In this document: in pieces, positions 32,746-45,134 of the stretch
Layout: the number at the start of each line of letters is the position of its first letter
How positions within the stretch are numbered: the stretch's first letter is position 1
Origin: Thalassia testudinum
Lineage: Eukaryota > Streptophyta > Magnoliopsida > Alismatales > Hydrocharitaceae
Direction: 5' to 3'
Assembly (NCBI GenBank): GCA_037157565.1
Contig: JAZHRO010000012.1
Coordinates: forward strand, 60,503,501 to 60,567,500
Length of the DNA stretch: 64,000 bases
Position numbers and translations under genes: made by a program
The notes under the pieces: generated by a model
What the model saw: only the letters and a program-made list of their open reading frames with translations
What the model was told of the DNA's origin: nothing
Database searches by the model: none

Positions 32746-35355
32746 TGTTACGACCTGATTCCCGAATCCCTATGAGTCACGAGAATTGGACCGACTCGAT
32801 TGATCACAAGACCCAGTCGTCCAACGAGAAAGTAACCAAAAGAGCAGTAAAATAAATCACATTCACCATGTATATAACTAGCAGTAACAAAATACAGCAG
32901 TAACGAAAAGAGCTACTACAGTATACACCACCACAATAGTAAAGAAATAAACATGTACATAAACATGATGCTTATAATAAAAGAGTACAGGGGTAACAGA
33001 AACTACTCACTACAACAGAAGGAAAAGTACAGTGGGTACTACACAAGTAAAAACTACTGGGCTCTACTAGGCCCAGCACCCTCTGCAGCCGTCGGCTCTA
33101 GCTGCCCAACACCTGGTCCTGAAAAGGTGACAAAAGTGACACGTCAGCGAAACGTTGAGTGGAGTGGCAACCAAGAGCTAAGAAAAATAGTAAGGTAGAC
33201 AGTAGCTGTTATATTTTTAGTCTCTTTCTTTATTTTTCCATTTATTCATTATTGAATTATTCCTCAGATCTTTCTCTTGATCTTGAATGTTTATCGTGGG
33301 AACGATCTTGATTGCAGTCTTTTCCAAAAAGTAGAAGTAACATGTGGTACTCTCCTGGCTGGGGGAGTCCCCCGTGGTGGTCCTACCCTCAGTCAACCAC
33401 CCCAAGGTCGCTGACAGACGTAACGGTGACTACGACACGTGCAATAAATGCACGGGTAGCTACCCCACACTGACACGCAGTCAGTCATTTCCGTTAACGG
33501 GTGCGCCCAAAGCACAGCACGGAACCAGTATAGGGCAGAGCCCTCTCAGTAACAGGGGTCCAACCCCTCCACAGTAACCAAATAGGGGTCTTGCCCCTCC
33601 ACAGTCCACTTACCCTCACCTGACTACCCTGGTTTGCCTAGTGGGCCTAACAAGTCGGGGTAGGAGAGCTAGCAGAACCCCGGGGCCCGTGGGGTAGCTA
33701 GTGCTCTCCCTACACTAGTAGCTCTCCTCGGTACTGTGTACATGAGGGCTAAAAGTCGGTACAAAGTGGCTAGACCTAACCTCGGGTCCCTGGGGTGGCT
33801 AGCTCTGCTCTGCACTAAACAGGGGGACAGTTGCTCTCCTTGGCACTCCATACTCATGGGCCAGCTCACTTCCCCAATTCTATTCCATTCACTTCTCAGG
33901 AGCTCTACTCCTAATTCCCTGTAGGGTTCATGCTCATTTTTCTTTGATTCAGCCAATTTAGGTTTCAACATTTCAGCTTTATATTCATATAACCTGTGTT
34001 CTCAACAATAATTATCCATTCATAAACATGCAACTGTTAACTAATTACAGGCAGTTATCATTTTCCTTTCTACTTTTCTAAGACTGCAATTTATATATTC
34101 AATCTAGTTTTTCAGTCCTAGGATTCATGCCATACCCTAGGATCTATCATTCAATCTAGTTTTTCAGTCCTAGGATTCATGCAATGCCCTAGGATCTACT
34201 AATTATTTCACAAATGCATAGTTTTTGATAAATAATTAAAGGGGCCACTCTACCCGCAAAATCGGGAGTAATAGGGGCATGATAGGCAAGCCCGCGCGCC
34301 TCCACAGCCCCTAGAGCCACAACGGAACGGGGTTCTAACACAAGGATCAATTGCAAGGAGCTACTCAGAATAGTATACAATTACTGTAAACAGGTAGAGG
34401 AACTAAATCTGAGAAGAACGAAACTTGAAAAGCGAAAAATGGACTCCGAACGGACCCTAAACGGGTCAAAAATGACAAGTCTGCCCAAAATCAGACGTCT
34501 GGAACATCTTCCAGACGTCTTAAACGGTGGCTTAGGTCATACCTTGATCCTGCGCAGTCCTTCAGATGTCCAGACTCCTGCTGAACCATCTCTACTTAGT
34601 TTCCAGACGTCCGACTGTCACTCAGGATGTCTGGAGACCCTCTCTGTCGTCTGGTGCTGTGCCCAGACGTCCAATCTGTGTGGGATGGCATTCCCTTGCG
34701 CCTTCCCGAATGATACCTGCACGCACACGCGATCGTCCTCAACACAAAATGATGTAGAATCCTTCGGCGGAACGACTGCATGGCCGTACTCGTGAAGGAA
34801 GAAGGAAGGTACGTCAGATTCTAGGAAATTTTCCCAGAATCAGGACCTCCTCGCCCTCCGCCCACAGCGCATGGCCGTGCCGCACCGCACCCGCCTGTTG
34901 CCTGAGCTGCAGCAGCTCCTCCCCAGCACCATGCGCCTGCTGCGCTCCCGCCGGTCGGCCCTGGCTGCTCCAGCGAGCTCTCACCCTCGCGATCAAGCTC
35001 TCTCTCCCTCTCGTAGCAGCCCCTCCTCCCCACGCACTCATAGCAGCTGCTGCTGCCGCCCGTGCCCGCTCACTCTCTCACTGACAGGAAGAAGAAGAAG
35101 AAGGCGGTCGAGTGAGGGTGAGGGAGAGGAGAGGGGCTATTTGAAGGCTGTAGTGGGGAGAGGAGGGAAAAAGGGCTGCGCTTGCAGGGAGGAAGGAAAG
35201 AGAAGAAGGAGGGCGGCGGTTCAGTCTGCGCACGCATGCGCGCAGACGTGAACCCATACGCCGAAAAAATTAAATTCCAGACGTCTGGGAAGGCTTCCAG
35301 ACGTCTGGACCACTTCCCAGACGTCTTAAACGACGTTTGATGTCGGGTCATAACA
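32746..35355. mobile_element. T: solo LTR of another Ty3/gypsy-like family, 2610 bp
   Basis: It begins TGTTACGACCTGA and ends GGGTCATAACA, so the ends are short inverted repeats (TGTTA...TAACA). The flanks ATCTC (32741..32745) and ACCTC (35356..35360) are a TSD with one change. Removing it restores continuity with E3. The TGTTAYGACC-type ends suggest a chromovirus (Tekay/Del) LTR, but this is a guess. It has a 52-bp tandem duplication at 34100..34200 and CAGACGTCTGG motifs near 34490..34670 and 35277..35330. No gene. Confidence 0.75.
34100..34200. repeat. Two-copy tandem repeat, 52-bp period
   Basis: The unit starts CAATCTAGTTTTTCAGTCCT at 34100 and again at 34152, with a few differences. 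Confidence 0.88.
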
Positions 35356-35900
35356 ACCTCCTACTAATGACTATCTTTTTCTTTTTCATTTTGTGCTCCT
35401 TGTTTAACATTTTGATCTTTTTCCTCCTCTTGTTTTGTATAGCCCAAAATTTTTCCTCCTTTTCTCAATTTTTTTTTAGATATGTGATTTTTTTGTTGAA
35501 ACCTTTTCTTGATATGAGTTTTCATGCATTTTTGCACTTTTCATACCCCCCCCCCCCCCCATGCCTAAGATTTACAATGTCCCCATTGTAAATTAGGTGA
35601 GTTTGTATTCAGCTTCGTTCATTCATTAGGACAGGTGTTAGGTGAGTGAACGGGTCAAGGTGACTGTTGCAGATGATTTCTAAACTCAGGTACGGGTACC
35701 TGAGGTGGAGTCAGCTGTCCTAATGGATGAACCTTTAAGTGCAATATGAATTTAACAAGGAAATGTCAGGAAAGGTTTCGGGTTTTTCAAAGAATGACGG
35801 GTTGCCTCCCGTTAAACGCTGAGTTTTACTCCATCGGCTCGGCGCAATGGGCTTAGGGAGAATGGAGGATAAAGGATGTCTTAGCCAAATCTGCATTGGT
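35356..35900 (-). other. 3' region of E2 between the T insertion and integrase
   Basis: It is T-rich on the plus strand. A run of 15 C at 35546..35560 is followed by ATGCCTAAG, echoing the LTR-adjacent polypurine tract. From 35562 the sequence aligns with E3 12570..12850. No reading frame. Confidence 0.6.
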
Positions 35901-37187
35901 CATGTCAATGAACGGTTTGAATCACTGACCGTTCACGACAAAGGGTTTGGAATTGTGGCTGAGTGGACTGATCTCAACGGCTCCATTTACAAAGATTCGT
36001 TGGACTAAGTAAGGTCCGATCCACTTAGATCGCAGCTTTCCTGGGAACAGTTTGAGTCGGGCATCAAAGAGTAGAACCTTTTGACCAAGATGAAAGATCT
36101 TTCTAGATATGTGCTTGTCGCGAAAGACTTTAACCCGTTCTTTGTAGATTCACGAGTTTTCATACGCATTCTGGTGTAATTCATCAATTTCGCTCATCTG
36201 AAGCTTTCTGTGGGTTCTAGCTTTAGAAAGATCTAAGTTGCAGTTCCGTACTGTCTAATAGGCTTTATGCTCCAATTCGACGGGGAGATGACACGCCTTC
36301 CCATACACCAATCTGAAAGGAGACGTGCTTAATTTGGTCTTGTGGGCGGTCCTATAAGCCCACAAAGCTTCCGGAAGCTTGGATGACCGATCCTTCATGT
36401 CAAGTCGAACAGTAACTTGGAGGATTTTCTTGATCTCCCGATTTGATAGCTCAGCTAGACCATTAGTTTGGGGGTGGTAAGGAGTAGATTTTTGGTGCAA
36501 CACCCCGTATTTGGTCATCAGTGACCTGAACAGAGCGCTTATGAAATGGGTCCCTCCATCAGAAATGATCGCACGTGGAATCCCGAACCGTGAGAAGATG
36601 TTTTGGTGAATGAATTTGATAACGACTTTTTGATCATTGATTTGGGTCGGAATGCCTTCGATTCATTTGGACATGTAGTCAACAGCGAATAAAATGTATT
36701 TGAAGCCGTCCGAGATAGGGAAGGGTCTCATAAAATCAATCCCCTATATGTAAAAAATCTCACATACCAGAATCGGCTGTAAAGGCATTATGTCATGATG
36801 GTTCATGTTACCCAAGGTCTGGCAACGGTTACATGCCTTACAGTAATTGTATGCATCCTTGAAAATTGTGGGCCAGTAAAAGCCACACTGGAGGACTTTT
36901 GATGCGATTTTGTGCCCAAAAAAATGGCCACTACATGCCTGGTCATGGCAGAAAGAGAGTATGTCATTGATTTCCGCTTCCATGACACACCGTCTGATTT
37001 GTATCCCAATCAGACAGGATCTAATGTGATGCCAAGTAGTTTACTATGTCAGCAAACCATGGAAACCTGGTATTGATGGTCAGGAGGTGCTTATCAGGAA
37101 AGTGTTCCGTGATGGATCCAGAAGGGTCAATGATCTCAGAAGGAAGGCGGGACAAGTGGTCAGCTACCACGTTCTGTCTTCCTGAAA
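35900..37187 (-). pseudogene. pol: Integrase of E2
   Basis: On the minus strand: an HHCC zinc-binding module (about 36960..36830; HDQACSGHFFGHK ... CKACNRC), the catalytic core with the D,D-35-E residues seen in [17 protein letters not shown] and [12 protein letters not shown] (about 36770..36430), then the chromatin-facing C-terminal module GKLRSKWIGPY...FVNGAVEI (about 36060..35970). In live elements it joins the cDNA to chromosomal DNA. It is broken by stops near 36742, 36660 and 36255; all three stand where tryptophan is usual, so each fits TGG to TAG or TGA. Net reading frame is shifted relative to RNase H across the solo LTR insertion, so at least one indel lies between. The segment at 37187 continues the RNase H end interrupted at 39041. 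Confidence 0.88.
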
Positions 37188-37192
37188 GATGT

Positions 37193-39035
37193 GATCTTCA
37201 TTTTCGTTGAAAACTTTAACATAAAATGATGTGTCATTGTATTTAATCGGGTGGTAGAAAATCGCTTTTCAAAACATTTTAATTTTAGAATCTAACCACG
37301 AATAGTTAGGTCATCTCCACAGGGAGGAATTAGCCTATTTAAACTAGTAAATAGCGTCTCATTTATTCGGGAAACTCAATGGGTGTGCATGCTAATTCGT
37401 GCGATTCTTTTTCTCACATACCTGCTCATTTTAACCAATTAATCAAGAATGTAGGTGTTTAGATGCAAAATCACCACCATATAATATTTTGTTAACAGGT
37501 GATCTTGGCACAGGAAAACACCATAAATATTAATCTCTAATAAAATGTAGCTTGTTTACTATAATCAGTATGACATGCTCAATCCTATTCAGTAGAGACA
37601 TTCCACCCCAAATAATTTCAATTGAATAAAAGGGTATCTATGCAAATTCACATCAATAAATTTATTCAGTAAATAAGTGAATAGTGTACCAGCAATGGCA
37701 AAAGTTGTAATTTTTAATTGGAGGAGAAACAGAGGATTTCTCCTCTCTCCTCCTCATGTGAAGGAGCAGGCGCGGCTGGCTGCAAGAGTTGTCGGAGGAG
37801 CTGGGTTGGAGGAGAGGAACACCCCGATGGTGGTGCGGCGGGGAGTGGTGGACGGCGGCGGCTGGACGGTGGAGGTGCGTCGCCGGCGTTTGGTTCTGTT
37901 GCATGGTGTGCGCGTGGCCTGTGGCGTGCCTGCGACTGCGCGTTCGCGCGCAGGTGCATTGAGGCACTGCGCAGTCTGCTGCAGTGGGGTGCGTGCTAGG
38001 GGCGTGGGTGCGACTGCTGCAGTGGGTTCTTCTTGCACGATGCTGCTGGAAGAACAAGGAAGACGAAGAAGACAAGAGGCACGGTCTGCAGAGGGCATGT
38101 CCTTGCGTGGGTGAGGGCGTGCAGCGCTTGCGGGCATAGGTGGCTTGAGCGCCTGTAGGCGGTGCTGGCTTGAGCGCCTACGGGCGGTTGCGTGGCGAGG
38201 GCGCGGTGGAGCTGCGCCTACATAGGGCGCGCAAGGGTGCACGCACACAGGCAGTGGAAGGTGGTGCCTGCAGTGGAGAGGGTGCGGGCAGTGGAAGGCT
38301 TGGCGCTGCGTGCTTGCAGGCGGTCTAACAGGGCGCTGGTGCAGGCACGGTGAGAGCGGGCACAGGAGAGGGCACGCTGTGGTGGGAATGCTGGAGAACT
38401 GCCTACAAGCAGTGCGGGCGCAGCCTTGCAGGCGGCTGCTAGAAATGTTGGTGGCTGGGCGCTTGTGGTGGAGGGCGCGCAGTGAGGGCAGGCGGAGAAA
38501 GGCTTGGCTATGCGGTGATGGCGGTGGAAGGTGTGTGTGACGCTGGTGTTGGGTGTTGGTTGGAGGCGTTGGGGGGCAGTGTTGGTCCACAGTGCACGCT
38601 GTTCTCACAACTGGGTCCTCGTAAGGGGGAGAAGACCCCAAAGATGAAGATCCTCTCCTCTCATGTGCAAGTGCCTCTTTTATCCCCTCTCTCCGCCTCT
38701 CAAGGGATTTTCAAAAACCCTTTTCTAATTTTGGCCGGTGACTGTTTGCATTTATTGAGGGATGTGTTGAACCTGGCCGGAGGATGAGGAAGAGATTGCG
38801 CCGGCTGTTTGTTGGGGAAATTTATACCCCCTCCTTATTCTTTCCCAATATCATTCCTGCAACATAAAAACATAAAATCATTACATATTAAGTTATAGAA
38901 TGCGATAAAATAGATGTAAACTTAAATAATGATGCATGCAAACATTCTATAACTTAATGTAGTTATTAACAAACCTAAAAGGTAAGATTAAAGTTAACTT
39001 AGGCGTAACAATAGTCCATTAAAATGGACTCATCA
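37193..39035 (-). mobile_element. G2: solo LTR of family G (same as the E1 LTR), 1843 bp
   Basis: It has TSD CTTCC at 37188..37192 and 39036..39040, placed exactly inside pol between RNase H and integrase. On the minus strand it begins TGATGAGTCCATTTTAATGG at 39035 and ends CTTTCA at 37193, as the E1 LTR does. The GC-rich block (37740..38600) is the counterpart of 6400..7330. Long frames in it (up to 295 codons) are composition effects. Confidence 0.95.
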
Positions 39036-39042
39036 CTTCCTG

Positions 39043-40570
39043 CTTTGTCACGAATCTCGAGATTAAATTCTTGCAACAGCAAGATCCATCGGATTAATCA
39101 AGGTTTCACGTCCTTCTTTGCAAGGAGATGCCTCACAGCTGTGTGATCCGAGTAGATAATAACATAGGAACCCAGGAGGTAAGATTTTAATTTTTCTAGG
39201 GCAAATACTACTGCAAGCAGCTCTTTCTCAGTAACAGTGCAATTACATTGAGCCTCGTCAAGTGTTTTGCTAGAGTAGTAAATGACCACGGGTTTCCCGT
39301 CGATTTTCTACCCCAAAACTGCTCCTACAGTGAAGTCAGATGCATCGCACATGATCTCAAAGGGTTGAGACTAATCAGGGGACTGTAGGATCGGGGCTTG
39401 GGTAACTCGGTAACGAAGGATCTCAAATGCTTGACTGCATTCCTTGGAGATTTCGAAAGGTACATCCTTGGAGAGAAGAGTGGTCAGGGAGTGTGCGATT
39501 TTTGAAAAATCAGGGATGAATTGACAGTAAAAATCGACGTTCCCCAGGAAAGATCGGATGTCCCTGATTGAGCTAGGCATAGAGAGTTTGGAAATTAAGT
39601 TAACCTTGGCTCAATCGACTTGGATGCCTTTTTCTGAAATCAAATGTCCCAAGACAATCCCCTTAGGCACCATGAAGTGGCTCTTTTCCCAGGAAAGAAC
39701 CAAATTCACGTCAATGCAGCGCCTGAGTATTTGAACCAAGTGTTGAAGGCAATCGTCAAATGATGCTCCAAATACTGAGAAGTCATCCATGAAGACTTCC
39801 AAATAATCACCTACCATATCAGAGAATATGGCAAGCATGCACCGCTGAAAAGTCGCGGGTGCATTGTAGAGACCGAAAGGCGTCCTTCAGAACGTGTACG
39901 TCCCGAAGGGGCAGGTGAACGTGGTCTTTTCTTGGTCCTCTGGATGGATTGCCACTTGGTTATAACCGGAGTACTCGTCAAGAAAGCAGAACCTATTTCC
40001 CACTAGTTTTTCGAGGATCTGATCAATAAACGGTAGTGGGAAATGATCCTTCGTCATGGAGGAATTGAGTCTTCTGTAATCTATGTAGACTCTCCACGAG
40101 TTGGCTATACGGGTCGGTATGACCTCTCCGATTTCATTTGTGAAGGTGGTGAGCCATACCTTCTTAGGAACAACCTGGATTGGACTCACCCATCGATTAT
40201 CGGAGATCAGGTAAATGATCCCTGCATCTAACCACGTAATGATCTCCTTTTTCACGACCTCCTATAGATTAGGGTTCAAACGTCTCTGCATCTCACGTGA
40301 AGGTCATGCGCCCTCTTTGGAATAGATGTGGTGTGTGCAATAAGAAGGGCTTATGCCAGTCAAATTATCGAGAGTCCATCCAATGGCTCTACGATGTTGC
40401 TGGAGAATAGTAATCAAACGGGATTCCTGGTCAGATGTGAGTTTGGAGTTTATAATCACAGGAAACGTCTGATTGGAACCCAAAAAGACATATTTCAGAT
40501 GATCGGAAAGAGGCTTGAGTTCCAAGACGGGATTATCAGCAGCAGCAGGTGGTTCAGAGTGTGTGTGAGG
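39043..40570 (-). pseudogene. pol: Reverse transcriptase and RNase H of E2
   Basis: This is one minus-strand frame, in phase with the protease region upstream and broken only by stops. In order: a pre-RT segment (about 40525..40304; AIGWTLDNLTGISPS), RT fingers and palm (40255..39887; WVSPIQVVPKK, DYRRLNSSMTKDHFPLPFID, YSGYNQVAIHPEDQEKTTF), the active-site motif FMDDFSV (about 39790) for the usual YxDD, the RT connection (39580..39371), and RNase H (39345..39098; DASD, YYSSKTL, TEKELLAVVFALEK, YSDH). It would copy element RNA to DNA and remove the RNA strand. At least five in-frame stops between 40301 and 39290 fit CGA to TGA, CAG to TAG or TGG to TAG. The RNase H end is cut by G2. Confidence 0.92.
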
Positions 40571-40771
40571 AACAAGGGTAAGAGTTATGGGTGTATCTAG
40601 ATCAGATTCAGACTCCTTTAATTACGGGTTTTGATCTTCTTATGGTTGATTGGGGATAATGAGGTTGTCCTCAATATGCGGCTCATCAACTACGGCTTTG
40701 ATATCACATATTTGTTCTACAACACACCAATCAATCCCTTGTTGGGCCTTAAATATGTCAATCCTAAGAGT

Positions 40772-41890
40772 TTAGTTTCCAAATTTCAATTCTATTTGGC
40801 CCTCCTCACAGCTTATGTTGACCCTAGCAGTGGCCAGAAAAGGTCTCCTTAGTATGATCGGTGTATCCCTTGGGTTCTCAGGTGCATCCATATCTAGAAA
40901 TATGAAATCCACTGGGAAATAAAAATCCCGTACCCTAACAATAACATCCTCGAGTATTTCCTTAGGCGACTTGATGGATCGATCAGCTAACTGCAATGTC
41001 ACCTCAGTCGGTTTAAGCTCGAACACTTCAAGGTGGTTAAGGAGGGATGTGGGTATTAGGTTTATGGAGGCACCTAGGTCTAGCAAGGCTCTGTCGAACT
41101 GGGTTTCACCAATTTTACATAAAATTAGGGGAGTGCCTGGGTCTTTTGCTTTGGGTGGGAGTTTACTCAAGATTACAGAGCTGGCTTGCTCTGACAGTAT
41201 GATCGGACTACCACTTTTGGTTCGCGGCTTACGCTTGGGTGTACACACGTCTTTCGAAAATCGTGCGTAAGCCAGTACGTGGCGGATTGCATCCATCAAG
41301 GGGATGTTTATCTGGACCTGTTCAAAGAGCTTGATCAGATCCTCCTCAGGAGCCACGGGTTTGGTTGTCCTTTTTCCCTTGGTCAAGGCCTCGGGAAATG
41401 GAACCTTGGTCGGTTCGTCTAGAATAGGTCCAGGTTCTTGATCTGGGACAGGGATATCCTGGATAACTATCCTAGGGCTTGGATCACTACCAGGCTTAGA
41501 GTGGTTTGGATAAGGTGGATCTTGGGTCGCTTTACCACTACGGGTTGTTACAGAATTTAATCTTACCCGGTTCGAGTTAAGGGTTGGTAAAATGGATGTT
41601 TGCTGTTGAAATCCCACGTAAGATGTCGAAGCTTCCATCCCGTCAAGTGATGGAACAGTAGGGGCCTGATAAATCATATGTGTGTGGCCTGGATTTGGGT
41701 TTATAATGCGTCTCTGGGTTGGCACGTTATTTGGGTTCGGTAGAGGTTGCGAAAGAAGTGTGCCTGGTTGGCGAGAATTTGCCATCTGCATGAGTTGGTT
41801 GCAAACCTCTATGATCTCGTCCTTGTATTGTTTTTGTATTGCCGGATTCGTTTTTTGAATGTCAGCTAGTGTTTGGAGGATAAGAGTCAT
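40772..41890 (-). pseudogene. pol: gag-pol junction and protease of E2
   Basis: An open stretch of 372 codons on the minus strand. Residues about 1..200 are Pro/Gln-rich gag tail and linker, and 250..372 hold the aspartic protease: catalytic motif LLDLGASINLIP, a flap-side region, and the closing PFLATARVN. Athila-type proteases commonly have DLGA in place of DTGA. In a live element it cleaves the Gag-Pol polyprotein. The frame is in phase with RT downstream but out of phase with the gag frame upstream, which meets it at a nine-base C run (42006..42014). Confidence 0.88.
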
Positions 41891-43155
41891 TTGGTCTTGG
41901 TTTGGCCCAGATTGATAGGTGGGGTTGGGCCGAGGCTAAGGCGGCTGATATGGACGAGGGGCTTGTGGACGGGGTTGATAAGGTAGTCTTTGAGTCTAAT
42001 AATTTCCCCCCCCCACTGGAAGTTGGGATGATTTCGCCATCCAAGGTTGTAGGAGTTAGAAAATGAGTCATTCTTGATGACGTTGAGGTCCTCGCAGGTC
42101 TGAGGAGCCTTGGGAAAATCAGAGTATGGGGGTTCAGAGTTCCCCCAACTAGAATAGAGTGGATCGGAGGTCCCTCTGGTCTGGGAGTCAGATGGGGGTG
42201 GATATGGGTCCATCCCCTGAGAAGATCGGTGATAGATATTTTGCATAGTTTCCCTCGCGAGAGGTGGCTGTGCGAAAGAGTTCTGCGCAGAGGTGGCTTG
42301 CTGCAAATGCTGAGTCAGCTCGTCCACCTTCTTCTCTATGATAGAGACCTTGTCCAACCAACTGGTCATCAACTCCAAGTCAATGGATGCGGACAGGCTT
42401 AGATTCGTCGATGCGCGGGCATTCGTCTGGTCGAATAAGCCCATGGAGTCATTGTTGATGGATTTCTCACACATATTCTCGAGAATCTCCCACAACGTGT
42501 CCTCATGCTGACCCATGATGTTTCCTCCGCAGGTTGCATTGACGAATAATCGAATATCCTCACGGAGTCCTTGGTAAAAAGACTGGACTTGTTCCCATTT
42601 AGGAACTCCGTGATGGGGGCACTTTCGCATGAGATCCAAGAATCGATCCCATGCCTCATGAAGAGGTTCTCCCATTTGCTGGGTGAAATGAGTAATCTGA
42701 TGGCGCAAGGCATTTGTCCAACCAATGGGAAAGAACTTCTTCAAAAATTTGGACTGAAGTTCATCCCATGTGTTGATCGGATGAGTCTGAGTTTGATAGC
42801 AATGAGCAGTCTTGTCTATGAGGGAGAAAGAAAACATCTTCATGAGTAGAATATCCTAGTTTTGTGCATCTGACCCAAAGGTCTAGGCCAGATGCTTGAG
42901 CTGTTTAATATGCTGGAATGGATCATCGAAGTTAAGCCCATAGAATTTTAATATGGCATGAATCATATTGGGCATTAGTTCAGAATCAGGACCTCCAGTC
43001 GGGATTCGGACTCGAGGCTCAATTGCCACTGTAGTGGGATTATAGTGATCTCACATTATGGGACGCTGCGGTGGGTTCATGAAGTTTTGGAAGAGATCAT
43101 TTAGACGCTGAAGCTGGTGCTTAAGATTGTTTTCTTCTTCAACAGGGTGTGCCAT
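41887..43155 (-). pseudogene. gag: gag of E2, three nonsense codons and a homopolymer frameshift
   Basis: The likely start is the ATG at 43155 (MAHPVEEENN). Stops follow within 110 codons (after PPQRPIM, HLA and AQN). Then an open frame from 42843 to 41887 covers the retrotransposon Gag domain (KMFSFSLIDKTAHCYQTQTH, FLKKFFPIGWTNALRHQITH, CPHHGVPKWEQVQSFYQGL), homologous to E1 gag at 1100..1420. After WRNHPNFQW comes a run of nine G on the minus strand (42006..42014), where the frame is lost. No zinc knuckle is visible in E2 gag, unlike E1. The three early stops fit single transitions. Confidence 0.87.
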
Positions 43156-44241
43156 GATGGAAGAAGGAGAACTTGGTTCTGAATCAGAGGAAAGATCTAT
43201 GTGGTGGGGTTGCTGCACAAACAAGGGTACCGAGGCTTGGCCTCAGGGAGAGTGGATTTCTAAAGGAGGTTTCAAGGACCTCCTACCAAACATATACTGA
43301 AGGATTAGATGAGATTAGAATGTGCTGGACCCAATCGGGACACCCAAAATATGTTGGGTGACTATAGAGGTTAGGGGCAGATGATACCCCTTAGTCAGAA
43401 AGGACGTTCACCTGAGAAATACCTGGGCAACCAGAGAGGGAGAGTCAGAAAGGCGAAGACCCCTACATGGTAGAGCATCCCCACGGGTTACAGGGTTTCC
43501 CCCACCCGACCTCTCTTCTCACTGAGATTCTAGGTAGATCAGAATGGGGACCTTAACCTCTTAAGTCTACCTCTTTTAGTTAAGATCAAGGTGCTTAGGG
43601 TTCCACTTAAACTTTAAGCCTTTTGAGTGCAAGGTGACCTAATTTAAAGGTTGGTTGACCCAAAGGATCAACTTCACCTCTTTGTTCCTTTGAGAGATTT
43701 TAGATCCTTGATTTTAGGGTTCAAATGGATTAAGAACCTTATTTTCTTAGGGTTTCTTTTGGATAGGTCTTTTCAAACAAGGCTTAGGCACACCTCATTT
43801 TGGATTTTTTTTTTATTATTCTTTGCTTAGAAGAAGATGTGTCTCTAAAACCCTAGCTTGTAATCCTTAAGTTAGCTCTATTTGGTCCAAGTTAGTTGCC
43901 TCAAAAATGGGTGTCTAGGGCTCAATCAAGAAGGTTTTAGCCCTAGTTACCTTAAGTGGATGTGCAATTAAAATGTGTTGAAATTAAAAATCAGGCAACT
44001 TTTGTGAATTACTAAATATAGAAACAGGTAGCCCTAGATTGATTTTTCTCTTTGTTTTTCCTTTTTAGATTTTGAGGGGATTAAGAGAGAGGGCTAATGA
44101 AAATTTACTTGTTCCCTGGTGTGGTTGATGTGCAGCTGCTTTTCTTTCCTCGACTTTTCCTGCAACAAACACAACAAAAGAGAGAAATTAAGTTAGTAAT
44201 GAATCAGAAATTGTGATCAAAGCTTCTAAAATGCCCATTGC
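43156..44241 (-). other. Leader of E2
   Basis: It is non-coding, lying between primer site and gag, with several TTAGGGTTT-like words and TCAAG motifs (43540..44000). No gene. Confidence 0.7.
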
Positions 44242-44259
44242 TCCCCGGCAACAGTACTA
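44242..44259 (-). promoter_or_regulatory. Worn primer binding site of E2 (tRNA-Asp)
   Basis: On the plus strand TCCCCGGCAACAGTACTA stands where E1 has TCCCCGGCAACGGCGCCA. All four differences are transitions in the GGCGCC part, as expected from deamination of methylated cytosines on both strands. Confidence 0.82.
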
Positions 44260-44684
44260 AAAATAATAATAGCCTTCGCGACGAGATCGTATTTTAATAA
44301 GATATTCGCTGTAGTATATTTGAAATCACCGCGAAAACGATTATCAATTTTATTACTTGAAATTCAAAACTTCTGAGGTCGAACTCAGGGAGCAAATTGG
44401 TATTTTAGAAACAAAATCACAATTTCAAATTACTCAAAAAATGATATCAATGCAGTCTAATGTATATGAGAACTAAAAATAGAAAATCTAGAAATAAATG
44501 TCTTTCTTCTTTCTCTCCTCTCTTTCTTTTCTTTCTTCTGCTTGGCTGCACCTTCTCCTTCTGTCTTTCTCTGTCTTCCCTTTCTCTGACGTCTGATTCT
44601 GTTAATCAGACGTCTTATCTAGCGATTGCTATAGTACTTCTTTTCTTCTTCACTTGGCTTTCCTTCTTGGCTTCTTCTTCTCTT

Positions 44685-44962
44685 CTGCAGCCCCTTCTTC
44701 CTCTTCCTTTCTCTGCGGCTGCCTCCTTGGCTTCTTCTTCTTCTTTCTTCTGTTCCTGCTTCTCTCTATCCTTGCTTTCTCTCTTCCTTCTCTGCGGCTG
44801 CCTCCTTGGCTTCTTCTTCTATTCTGCAGCCCCTTCTTCCTCTTCCTTTCTCTGCGACTGCCTCCTTGGCTTCTTCTTCTTCTTTCTTCTGCTCCTGCTT
44901 CTCTCTGCCTTTGCTTTCTCTCTTCCTTCTCTGTAGCTGCTTCTCTCTACTGCGCCTCCCCC
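44685..44962. repeat. 139-bp tandem duplication in the E2 5' LTR
   Basis: CTGCAGCCCCTTCTTCCTC starts at 44685 and again at 44824. The 3' LTR has a single unit (about 29365..29500). Confidence 0.85.
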
Positions 44963-45134
44963 TACTTCCTCTTCCGCAGCTCCTTCTTCTTCTTCTTCCC
45001 TGCGCACACACACAGAGGCAAAACCTAGCCCCTACCCTCCCCATGTCTCTCTCTCTCTATTTTGCTTTTAGGACTGCTCTCCTGGAGCCTTCTCGAGTTA
45101 TTGGGTCAGATATGCATGCCCGAGACCAGGCCCA

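Noticed and set aside
35361..35900. Envelope-like gene after pol in E2, as in some Athila elements
   Set aside because: No frame of useful length, signal peptide or membrane segment is seen between integrase and the 3' LTR outside the inserted solo LTR.
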